DNA from: Actinomycetota bacterium
GTDB lineage: Bacteria; Actinomycetota; AC-67
Length of the DNA: 21,190 nucleotides
Assembly (NCBI GenBank): GCA_041658565.1
Contig: JBAZZY010000039.1
Span: 1 to 21,190, forward strand
Direction: 5' to 3'
Position 1 is the first letter of the stretch. Each line of letters opens with the position of its first letter. Positions 12,605 through 19,224 of the stretch are shown here, piece after piece. Both the position numbers and the translations under genes were made by a program. The notes below the pieces were generated by a model. The model saw only the letters and a program-made list of their open reading frames with translations. It made no database searches and was not told the DNA's origin.

Positions 12605-13899
12605 TGATCGCCCAGGGTCGCCGGACCGTCGGCCTTGGTGATGAGAACCTTCGCGATCCGGCGCCCTTGGACCCGCTGCGCGCGGAACAGCAAACCCTGG
12701 AACTCGATCTCCTCACCCTGCGCCGGCAACTTGCCCAGCAGCCCGGCCATGAGTCCACCGACGGTGTCCCACTCGGTGCTCGGCAGTTCCACGTGGAGCA
12801 ACTCCGACAGTTCGTCGATTTGGAGCCGGCCGTTTACCAGGAGTGTGCGTTCGTCGATCGGCTGAACCTGGGGCTCCTCTCGGTCGTACTCGTCGGCGAT
12901 CTCCCCAACGATCTCCTCAAGGAGGTCCTCCAGCGTTACGAGCCCGGCGATGTCGCCGTACTCATCCACCACGATTGCCATATGCGTCTTCTTCTCTTGC
13001 ATCTCTCGAAGAAGTTCCGCGACCTTCTTGGACTCGGGAACGAACATCGATTCGCGCAGCAAGTCCTTTAGCCGCGGCTTGAACTCACGTTTCCCGTTGG
13101 GCCGGCGCGCGCGATGCAGCTTGCGCATGATGTCCTTGGCGTACACCAAGCCGAGAATGTTGCGGGAATCCCCCGGTTCGAACACGGGCATGCGGCTGAG
13201 CCCGTGTTCGAGCATCAGGGTCAGGACGTCGTTCAGGTCCTGATCCGCATCCACGCCCACCATGTCCGGACGCGGAACCATGACCTCGCGCACGACGGTG
13301 TCCCCGAACTCGAAGATCGAGTGGATCATCTCCTTCTCGTCTTCTTCGATCGAGGCCTCGTCGGCGGCAACCTGGGCCATAGTGCGAATCTCGTCCTCGG
13401 TGACGAACGGCCCTCGGGCCAAACCCTTGCCCGGCGTCACGACGTTGGACACTCGAACAAGCATGCGCATCAAGGCCTGTACGCCGGGAACGCGCACCAG
13501 ACGGTCGATGCCCGGAGCCACAAACAGCGCGACCTTCTCGGCGTTTTGGATCGCGTACGTCTTGGGGGCCGCCTCCGCGAGCACGAAGATGAGCAACGTC
13601 ATCCCGAAGGTCGAGATGATCCAGCCGTAGTCCGAAGTCAGCCGGTCGGCCAGAAGGGTCGCCATCGCCGTTCCCCCGAGCTGCACGACCAACACCAGCA
13701 GCAGCACGATGTTGAGGAACCGCGGAGGATCTTCCAGCAACCGGGCGAGCCGCCGCGCGCCCCGACGTTCGTCCTCGACCATCTGCAGCACGCGGAAGCG
13801 ACCGACGTGAGTGAGCGACGTCTCGGCCATCGCGAGGAACGCAGCCACAAGGATCGAGATCCCGATCCCGATGCTGAGGGTTATCTCGGCGCCGGTCAC
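12601..13899 (-). CDS. CNNM/CorC-family membrane protein with CBS pair
   Basis: A 432-residue member of the CNNM (DUF21)-CBS-CorC_HlyC family, associated with magnesium or cobalt efflux and long mislabelled as hemolysin. The DUF21 membrane part spans about residues 5-140 with hydrophobic helices at about 6-28, 62-85 and 92-117. CBS domains follow at about 205-265 (MVPRPDMVGVDADQDL) and 283-335 (AIVVDEYGDIAGLVTLEDLLEEIVGEI), then the CorC_HlyC domain (about 345-420). GTG at 13899 overlaps the ybeY stop as GTGA. This position between ybeY and era is common in Actinomycetota. Confidence 0.93.
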   Translation of the reverse strand: MTGAEITLSIGIGISILVAAFLAMAETSLTHVGRFRVLQMVEDERRGARRLARLLEDPPRFLNIVLLLVLVVQLGGTAMATLLADRLTSDYGWIISTFGMTLLIFVLAEAAPKTYAIQNAEKVALFVAPGIDRLVRVPGVQALMRMLVRVSNVVTPGKGLARGPFVTEDEIRTMAQVAADEASIEEDEKEMIHSIFEFGDTVVREVMVPRPDMVGVDADQDLNDVLTLMLEHGLSRMPVFEPGDSRNILGLVYAKDIMRKLHRARRPNGKREFKPRLKDLLRESMFVPESKKVAELLREMQEKKTHMAIVVDEYGDIAGLVTLEDLLEEIVGEIADEYDREEPQVQPIDERTLLVNGRLQIDELSELLHVELPSTEWDTVGGLMAGLLGKLPAQGEEIEFQGLLFRAQRVQGRRIAKVLITKADGPATLGDQ

Positions 13900-14381
13900 A
13901 GCGTGCGCTCCGACGATACGGCGGAAAGCACGCGGCGCTCGTTCGCGCGCATCGCGCGTTCCGACGCCGCGTCATCGTGATCCCAGCCCAGGACGTGCAA
14001 GATCCCGTGAACCAGCAACTGCGACATCTCGTCGTCCATCGAGTGCCCCAGCGCGGCAGCCTGGCGCGCGGCAACCGCGGGGCACACCACGATGTCACCC
14101 AGCACTAGTGGTCCGGGCATTGGGTCGTCCAGCGAGTCCATCGGGAACGACAACACATCGGTGGCCGCATGAACTCCAAGAGCCTGCTGCTTGAGTTCCG
14201 CCATTTGCTCCGGATCCACCAGCGTGACCGACAGACCTGCCGCGGCGGGAACACCTAGGAACTCCAGCGCGCGCGCGGCCGTTGTGCGAAGGCCCTCGGT
14301 ATCGAGCGGGACGTCCTGCTCGTCCTCGACCACGACGCCGGAGTCGGGACTTCCGCTTGGGTCGCCGGGCTCGCTAATCAT
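13896..14381 (-). CDS. ybeY: endoribonuclease/rRNA maturation factor YbeY
   Basis: YbeY is a zinc-dependent endoribonuclease needed for 16S rRNA 3'-end maturation and ribosome quality control. The metal motif HGILHVLGWDHD supplies His 125, 129 and 135, and ATDVLSFPMD and LGDIVVCP are the other family signatures. The length of 161 residues is normal, although the first 20 or so (EPGDPSGSPDSGVVV) are a variable extension. ATG at 14381 overlaps the phoH stop (AAATGATTAGC), so the two are translationally coupled. Confidence 0.95.
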   Translation of the reverse strand: MISEPGDPSGSPDSGVVVEDEQDVPLDTEGLRTTAARALEFLGVPAAAGLSVTLVDPEQMAELKQQALGVHAATDVLSFPMDSLDDPMPGPLVLGDIVVCPAVAARQAAALGHSMDDEMSQLLVHGILHVLGWDHDDAASERAMRANERRVLSAVSSERTL

Positions 14382-15340
14382 TTGCTCTCGTCAAAGCGCC
14401 GGTACGCCTCAACGATCTCCTGCACGATCTTGTGTCGCACCACGTCACGAGCCCCCAGGAACTCAAATGCCACGCCGTCGATATCGGTAAGAATTTCTCG
14501 CGCCGCGTTCAGCCCCGAATACTGCCCGGCCGGCAAGTCGATCTGCGTTACGTCGCCCGTCACGACGACCTTCGATCCGAAACCCAACCGTGTCAGGAAC
14601 ATCTTCATTTGCTCCGGCGTCGTGTTCTGCGCTTCGTCCAGGATAATGAACGCATCGTTCAGCGTACGGCCCCGCATGAACGCGAGCGGCGAAACCTCAA
14701 TCGTGGCGCGCTGGATCAACTGCACGATGCGCTCAGGATCCATCATGTCGTAGAGGGCGTCGTACAGCGGACGCATGTACGGATCGACCTTCTCCAGCAA
14801 CGTGCCCGGCAGGAACCCGAGGCGTTCGCCGGCCTCAACCGCCGGACGCGTCAGAATCACACGACTCACCTGTTTCTCGAGCAGCGCGCGCACGGCCATA
14901 GCCACCGCGAGGTACGTCTTCCCGGTTCCGGCAGGACCGATCCCGAACACGATCGTGTTGGCGCGAATCGCGTCCACGTAGCTCTTCTGGCCTGCGGTCT
15001 TTGGACGAATCGCCTTGCCCCGATGGATCAACGCCGCGTCGCCGAGGACCTCGGAAGGGCGCGCGTCGCCGGACTTAACCATGGCGATCGACCGCTCCAG
15101 ACCTTCGACCGTGAGTACCTGTTGCCGGTCGAGCAGCGTGATGAGTTCCTCGAACAGGAAGGCCACGCGATCCGTCTCGGCCTTCTCCCCGTGGATGTGG
15201 ATCTCGTTGCCGCGCACGAGAATCGTTGCCGCGAACGACGACTCGATCATCTTGAGGAGTTCGTCTCGCTGCCCCAGCAAGCTCACCATCTGGTGATGCC
15301 CAGGAACAAGGATCTTCACTTCGGTCGTACTTTGAGCCAC
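14378..15340 (-). CDS. phoH: PhoH family ATPase
   Basis: PhoH-like (PhoL) P-loop ATPase, a presumed RNA-associated ATPase that travels with ybeY. In 320 residues it has an N-terminal KH-like region (about 1-85), PKTAGQKSYVDAI, Walker A GPAGTGKT (135-142), TRPAVEAGERLGFLPG, Walker B FIILDEAQNTTPEQMKMFLTR and VVVTGDVTQIDLP. GTG at 15340 is chosen because AGGAG lies 5 bases upstream; a longer open frame (to 15388) has no ribosome binding site. A 73-base gap separates it from the HIT gene and holds a possible promoter. Confidence 0.95.
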   Translation of the reverse strand: MAQSTTEVKILVPGHHQMVSLLGQRDELLKMIESSFAATILVRGNEIHIHGEKAETDRVAFLFEELITLLDRQQVLTVEGLERSIAMVKSGDARPSEVLGDAALIHRGKAIRPKTAGQKSYVDAIRANTIVFGIGPAGTGKTYLAVAMAVRALLEKQVSRVILTRPAVEAGERLGFLPGTLLEKVDPYMRPLYDALYDMMDPERIVQLIQRATIEVSPLAFMRGRTLNDAFIILDEAQNTTPEQMKMFLTRLGFGSKVVVTGDVTQIDLPAGQYSGLNAAREILTDIDGVAFEFLGARDVVRHKIVQEIVEAYRRFDESK

Positions 15341-15391
15341 TCGCACTCCTGAGCCCTGCGGCTCTGCCCGACTTCGGCCGGTCCACAATTA

Positions 15392-15397
15392 AGTATA
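15392..15397 (-). promoter_or_regulatory. possible -10 box for phoH
   Basis: TATACT on the minus strand, one base from TATAAT, lies in one of the longer gaps of the operon, 52 bases before the phoH start. An AT-rich run TATACTTAATTG is unusual in this GC-rich block. No convincing -35 box is seen at 16-18 bases. Confidence 0.35.
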
Positions 15398-15413
15398 CCG
15401 ACCCGAGCAGCCC

Positions 15414-15764
15414 TCACAGACGGGCCACCGGTCCCATGGGAGCGCCCCCGACTACGTGAAGATGCAGGTGAAAGACGGTTTGGCCGGCGTCGGGGCCAAT
15501 GTTGAAGATCAACCTGTACCCGGATTCGCCGACCCCCTCCGCGAGCGCGACCTCACGGGCGGCGTCGATCATCTCCACGAGAAGGGCGCCGTGCTCGATC
15601 TCGATCGAGCGCACGTCGGCGACATGCCGTTTGGGCACTACGAGGACGTGCACGGGCGCGGAAGGGTGGATGTCCCGAAACGCGTACACGGCCTCTCGAT
15701 CCAGCACCGGCGTACTCGGGATGTCTCCCGACACGATCTTGCAGAACAGACACTCGGAGTCCAT
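15414..15764 (-). CDS. HIT family protein (histidine triad nucleotide-binding)
   Basis: A 116-residue HINT-type hydrolase or nucleotide-binding protein that acts on purine nucleoside phosphoramidates or related esters. It has CLFCKIVSGDIPS with the Cys pair at 5 and 8, FRDIHPSAPVHVLVVPKRHV, and the catalytic triad HLHLHVVGG (His 99, 101, 103). ATG at 15764 follows GAGGA by 6 bases. It lies 14 bases after the bldD-like gene and is probably co-transcribed with it. Confidence 0.95.
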   Translation of the reverse strand: MDSECLFCKIVSGDIPSTPVLDREAVYAFRDIHPSAPVHVLVVPKRHVADVRSIEIEHGALLVEMIDAAREVALAEGVGESGYRLIFNIGPDAGQTVFHLHLHVVGGAPMGPVARL

Positions 15765-15778
15765 CGTTCGTCCTCGAT

Positions 15779-16264
15779 CTAAGCGCCGACGCCGGCGCGA
15801 ACACCGAGTCTGGCGAGCCGGGCGATGAATTCGCCGGGCGTCTCGTCCAGGGCTGCGGCGAGGACGCGCACGTCTTCAGCGCGCACCGTAATGACGCGCG
15901 CGCCGAGATCTCCGCGAACCGTCTGGATCATCGCGAGGTACCGCGAGATCATCGAGGCATCAGATGTGGTGGAACGCTCCAAGCCCGCAAGGTCGATACA
16001 CGCCGAGGTCGGGGCTGCAGCCGACACATCCGGCGCGCGCTCACCCGTCGGGGGAAGCAGATGCTCGATCGGCGCGCCGTAGAACCGCGCCAGCCCCTGC
16101 AACCGCGGAACCGATATCACGCGCTCGCCTCGTTCGTACGCGCCCAACACCGAAGCCTTGAATTCCTTGGCGGACCGGCGCTCCACTTCATGAAGCGACA
16201 GACCTTTTCGGAGTCGGATGCTTCGCAGCCGCTCCCCCACGCTCGACGCGTACTCCCGGTCCAC
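15779..16264 (-). CDS. BldD-like transcriptional regulator with c-di-GMP signature
   Basis: A 161-residue homologue of BldD, the actinobacterial developmental regulator that dimerises on tetrameric cyclic di-GMP. The N-terminal XRE helix-turn-helix covers about residues 4-72 (YASSVGERLRSIRLRKGLSL, GAYERGERVISVPRLQGLA, FYGAPIEHLLP), very close to BldD in pattern. The C-terminal domain holds RGD (117-119), eight residues, then RAED (128-131), which fits the known RxD-x8-RxxD binding motif. GTG at 16264 is the likely start (VDREYASSVG); no strong ribosome binding site is seen. It sits between rsmE (52-base gap) and the HIT gene, whereas in Streptomyces bldD is elsewhere. Confidence 0.88.
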   Translation of the reverse strand: MDREYASSVGERLRSIRLRKGLSLHEVERRSAKEFKASVLGAYERGERVISVPRLQGLARFYGAPIEHLLPPTGERAPDVSAAAPTSACIDLAGLERSTTSDASMISRYLAMIQTVRGDLGARVITVRAEDVRVLAAALDETPGEFIARLARLGVRAGVGA

Positions 16265-16316
16265 GGTATGTCCCTTCGACGCGATTCGCCGAAATCCTAC
16301 CGGGAGGAGCCGCCTG

Positions 16317-17030
16317 TCATCCCAACCGACCATACCGAGCCAGCACCAGCGCCGGCCCGATGATCGCGGCGGTCTCGGTTCGCAGAATCGAGGGACCCAG
16401 CCCGGCGACCAACGCACCCAGCCCGCGAAAGGTACCCACCTCTTCGCGATCAAGACCGCCCTCGGGACCAATGATTACCCCAATTTCGTCCGGCTCCCCC
16501 ACCGGCAGCAATGCCCCGAGGCGGTCGGACGACTCCTCGTCCAGCACGACCGCGACCGCAGGCAACGCCGGCAGTTCCGCCGGGTCAACAATCTCGGGGA
16601 GCCAAACCCGCCGAGACTGCTTGGACGCCTCCCAAGCCACGGCGCGCAGCCGATCTCCGTGCGCTCGGCGCTTGTCTGGGTCCCATCGAACAATGCTGCG
16701 GGCGGCAAACCACGGGGCGATCCGGTCCACGCCCAACTCGGTGAGCTTTTGGACGACGAATTCGAGCTTGCCGTGCTTGCAGACCGCAGGAAAGACCGTC
16801 ACGCGTGGATGCGGCCGAGGAACGGTGCGTCTTTCGAGAACTTCGGCACGCACTGCGCCGGGCCCGACATCCACAGTGCGCGCGCGCACAAACGACCCGG
16901 CTCCGTCGGCGACGGTGATCTCCTCTCCCGGACGGATCCGAAGGACGCGGGCCGCATGGCGCGCATCCTCGCCGCCGATGACGACCTCATCGCCGGCGAC
17001 GGCGCGCGCGAAGAAGTGAGGCGCACTCAC
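16317..17030 (-). CDS. rsmE: 16S rRNA m3U1498 methyltransferase RsmE
   Basis: RsmE methylates N3 of U1498 in 16S rRNA using AdoMet. The 237-residue protein has the N-terminal PUA-like domain (about 1-70; HAARVLRIRPGEEITVADG) and a SPOUT domain with the trefoil-knot motifs IGPEGGLDREEV (187-198) and LGPSILRTETAA (211-222). The stretch KHGKLEFVVQKLTELGV is also typical. GTG at 17030 shares one base with the dnaJ stop (TAGTG), so translation is coupled. Confidence 0.95.
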   Translation of the reverse strand: MSAPHFFARAVAGDEVVIGGEDARHAARVLRIRPGEEITVADGAGSFVRARTVDVGPGAVRAEVLERRTVPRPHPRVTVFPAVCKHGKLEFVVQKLTELGVDRIAPWFAARSIVRWDPDKRRAHGDRLRAVAWEASKQSRRVWLPEIVDPAELPALPAVAVVLDEESSDRLGALLPVGEPDEIGVIIGPEGGLDREEVGTFRGLGALVAGLGPSILRTETAAIIGPALVLARYGRLG

Positions 17031-18136
17031 TAGCCACGCAAGGTGTCGCGCAGACGACGGAACAACCCGCCCTCGGCGGCAGCCACCGACTCTCCCCGCA
17101 TTTCAGCAAGCTTCTCGACGAGTTCTCGCTGATCGGCCGCGAGGTGCTTAGGGATCTCGACACTTACATGAACGAGCAAGTCACCGCGGCCACGACCGTC
17201 CAGTCGCGTTGCGCCACGACCACGAATCCGCAACACCGTCCCGTGCGAGGTTCCGGCCGGAACGCGCAAGGTTTCCTCGCCGTCGAGCGTCGGCACCGGG
17301 ATCTCGGCACCGAGCACCACTTGAGTCAACGGAACCACGAGGTCGCACACCAGATCGTCGCCGTCGCGCTCGAATATCTCGTGCGGCGCGACGCGGATTC
17401 GCACATACAAATCGCCGTCGGGCCCGCCGCGCACCCCCGTCTCGCCCTTTCCGCGCACGCGCAGGGTCGTACCGTCCGCGACTCCCCCGGGAATCTCGAC
17501 GACTTCCTCCCGCACCTCGGCAGCACGCCCCTGTCCACCACAGTGCGCACACGGAACCGAGGGCGCGTCACCGGACCCAGAGCACTGCGGGCACGGGCGT
17601 GCCGACATCACCGTGCCCAGGATCGTCTGACGCGACGAGCGAATCTCACCCTGACCGCCGCAGCGACCGCAGCGAGCGCGGTAAGTCCCCGGTTCGCACC
17701 CATCGCCGCTGCACCGCGCGCACCGAGCGAGGGCCTCGATGGAGATTGCACGCCGGGTACCGAACACGGCCTCCTGAAGCGTCAGCGAAACACCGACACC
17801 GATGTCTTGACCCGCTACGGCCGAGGAAGGCGTGCGGGCGCGCGCCCGTCCAAAAGGTGAACCGCCGAAGAACGCCTCCATCACGTCGCCCAGGTCTCCG
17901 AACCCTCCAAACGCCCCACTCGCGTTCGAATCACCAAACGCGTCGTAGCGCCTGCGCTTCTCGGGATCGGAAAGCACGTCGTAGGCCTCGGCAACCTGCT
18001 TGAAGCGCTCCTCTGCGTGTGGATCGTTGGGGTTTGCGTCGGGGTGAGAACTGCGGGCGAGCGCGCGGTATGCACGCTTGACGTCCTCCGCGGCAGCGTC
18101 CCTAGGCACCCCCAAAATGGCGTAATAATCGGGCAT
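17030..18136 (-). CDS. dnaJ: chaperone DnaJ
   Basis: Hsp40 co-chaperone that stimulates DnaK ATP hydrolysis and hands over unfolded clients. The 368 residues comprise a J domain (about 1-67) with the essential HPD at 31-33, a short Gly/Phe region (about 72-98), the zinc domain with four CxxCxGxG-type repeats (Cys 139/142, 156/159, 182/185, 196/199) and the C-terminal substrate domains. ATG at 18136 lies 3 bases after the hrcA stop. With the CIRCE box upstream of hrcA, this is a heat-shock operon under HrcA control. dnaK and grpE are not in the window. Confidence 0.97.
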   Translation of the reverse strand: MPDYYAILGVPRDAAAEDVKRAYRALARSSHPDANPNDPHAEERFKQVAEAYDVLSDPEKRRRYDAFGDSNASGAFGGFGDLGDVMEAFFGGSPFGRARARTPSSAVAGQDIGVGVSLTLQEAVFGTRRAISIEALARCARCSGDGCEPGTYRARCGRCGGQGEIRSSRQTILGTVMSARPCPQCSGSGDAPSVPCAHCGGQGRAAEVREEVVEIPGGVADGTTLRVRGKGETGVRGGPDGDLYVRIRVAPHEIFERDGDDLVCDLVVPLTQVVLGAEIPVPTLDGEETLRVPAGTSHGTVLRIRGRGATRLDGRGRGDLLVHVSVEIPKHLAADQRELVEKLAEMRGESVAAAEGGLFRRLRDTLRG

Positions 18137-18139
18137 GAA

Positions 18140-19177
18140 CTAAGTCCGCGGCTCGTGCGTGCCGAGCGCGCCCTCTAGCGCCCGCGCGACCGCGTTTGCC
18201 GTCGCAATGACCCGTCCGTATTCCATCCGAGTCGGCCCGATCACGCCGACCGATCCCCGATCGGCACCGGGAAGTCCGAACTCGGCGACGACGATCGAGC
18301 AGGAGCGGAAGTCCTCCGATGGAACCTCCGACCCGATTCGCACCGTGACGGGCGCAGACTCGAGCGAAGATGCCAGCAGCTCCAGAAGCGCGGTCTGCCG
18401 CTCGATGGCTTCGTAGAGCCGGTGAAGCGTCTCGCGCTCGAAATCCTGCTCTGAAGCCAGGTTTGCAACGCCTCCGACCACAACGTGCTCATCGGATTCC
18501 TGAAGCGCACGCAGGGCCGCGCACAACGACTCCATGAACGCGCGCTCCGACTGCGGTCCCGTGCGCGCGCGCGTCGCGACATCGGCGATCGCGTCGTCCA
18601 GAGTCACACCTCGCAGATCCGCGCACAGCGGATCGGCCATCCGCTCGATATCGGTGTCCCGCAACGGGGCCTCGATCGGGATCACCCGCTGCTCGACCCG
18701 ACCGTTCTCAGCGATCAACACGACCATGGCAAGGCGAGACGCCGTCGAGAAGATCTCTACCCGCCGCAACCGACTGGGCCGGGCACGCCGCGAAAGCACC
18801 GCGGCGGCGTGATGCGTGAACCGCGAGAGCACATCGCCGGCTCGGCGGGCAAGTTCATCCGTTCCGCCGGCTTCGCCCGTGATCTCACTCTCAAGCGCAT
18901 GGCGCCGGCCTTCAGCCAAGCGCGGGGGCGTCTTGATCTCGTCCACCAGGAAGCGATACCCCGCGTCGGTCGGAACCCGCCCGGCGCTGGTATGCGGTTG
19001 AACGAGGTAACCCATCTCTTCCAGGTGGGCCATCTCGTTGCGAACCGTGGCGGCGGAGACCTGCAGGTGCGAGCGGTCCACGAGATGCTTGGACCCGATG
19101 GGTTCCCCCGTTCGGATGTACTCGCGAACGACCGCACGCAGGATCTCTGCCTGGCGCTCTACCAGCGTTTCAGGCAT
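18140..19177 (-). CDS. hrcA: heat-inducible transcription repressor HrcA
   Basis: HrcA binds CIRCE operators and represses chaperone genes; GroEL activity keeps it folded. The 345-residue protein has the N-terminal winged helix (ERQAEILRAVVREYIRTGEP, then VSAATVRNEMAHLEEMGYL and PHTSAGRVPTDAGYRFLVD), followed by the GAF-like and dimerisation regions, ending in GVIGPTRMEYGRVIATANAV, the usual C-terminal signature. ATG at 19177 lies 9 bases from the CIRCE element. No ribosome binding site is evident, since CIRCE occupies its place. It is the first gene of the operon hrcA-dnaJ-rsmE and probably beyond. Confidence 0.96.
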   Translation of the reverse strand: MPETLVERQAEILRAVVREYIRTGEPIGSKHLVDRSHLQVSAATVRNEMAHLEEMGYLVQPHTSAGRVPTDAGYRFLVDEIKTPPRLAEGRRHALESEITGEAGGTDELARRAGDVLSRFTHHAAAVLSRRARPSRLRRVEIFSTASRLAMVVLIAENGRVEQRVIPIEAPLRDTDIERMADPLCADLRGVTLDDAIADVATRARTGPQSERAFMESLCAALRALQESDEHVVVGGVANLASEQDFERETLHRLYEAIERQTALLELLASSLESAPVTVRIGSEVPSEDFRSCSIVVAEFGLPGADRGSVGVIGPTRMEYGRVIATANAVARALEGALGTHEPRT

Positions 19178-19186
19178 GAACAGATG

Positions 19187-19213
19187 CTAGCAGTCTGGGA
19201 TGGCGAGTGCTAA
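19187..19213 (-). promoter_or_regulatory. CIRCE operator (HrcA binding site)
   Basis: Plus strand CTAGCAGTC (19187-19195), 9 bases, GAGTGCTAA (19205-19213). Against the CIRCE consensus TTAGCACTC-N9-GAGTGCTAA the right half is 9/9 and the left half 7/9, with exact 9-base spacing. It is 9 bases upstream of the hrcA start, so HrcA should autoregulate the operon. Confidence 0.92.
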
Positions 19214-19224
19214 GGCCGACTCTT

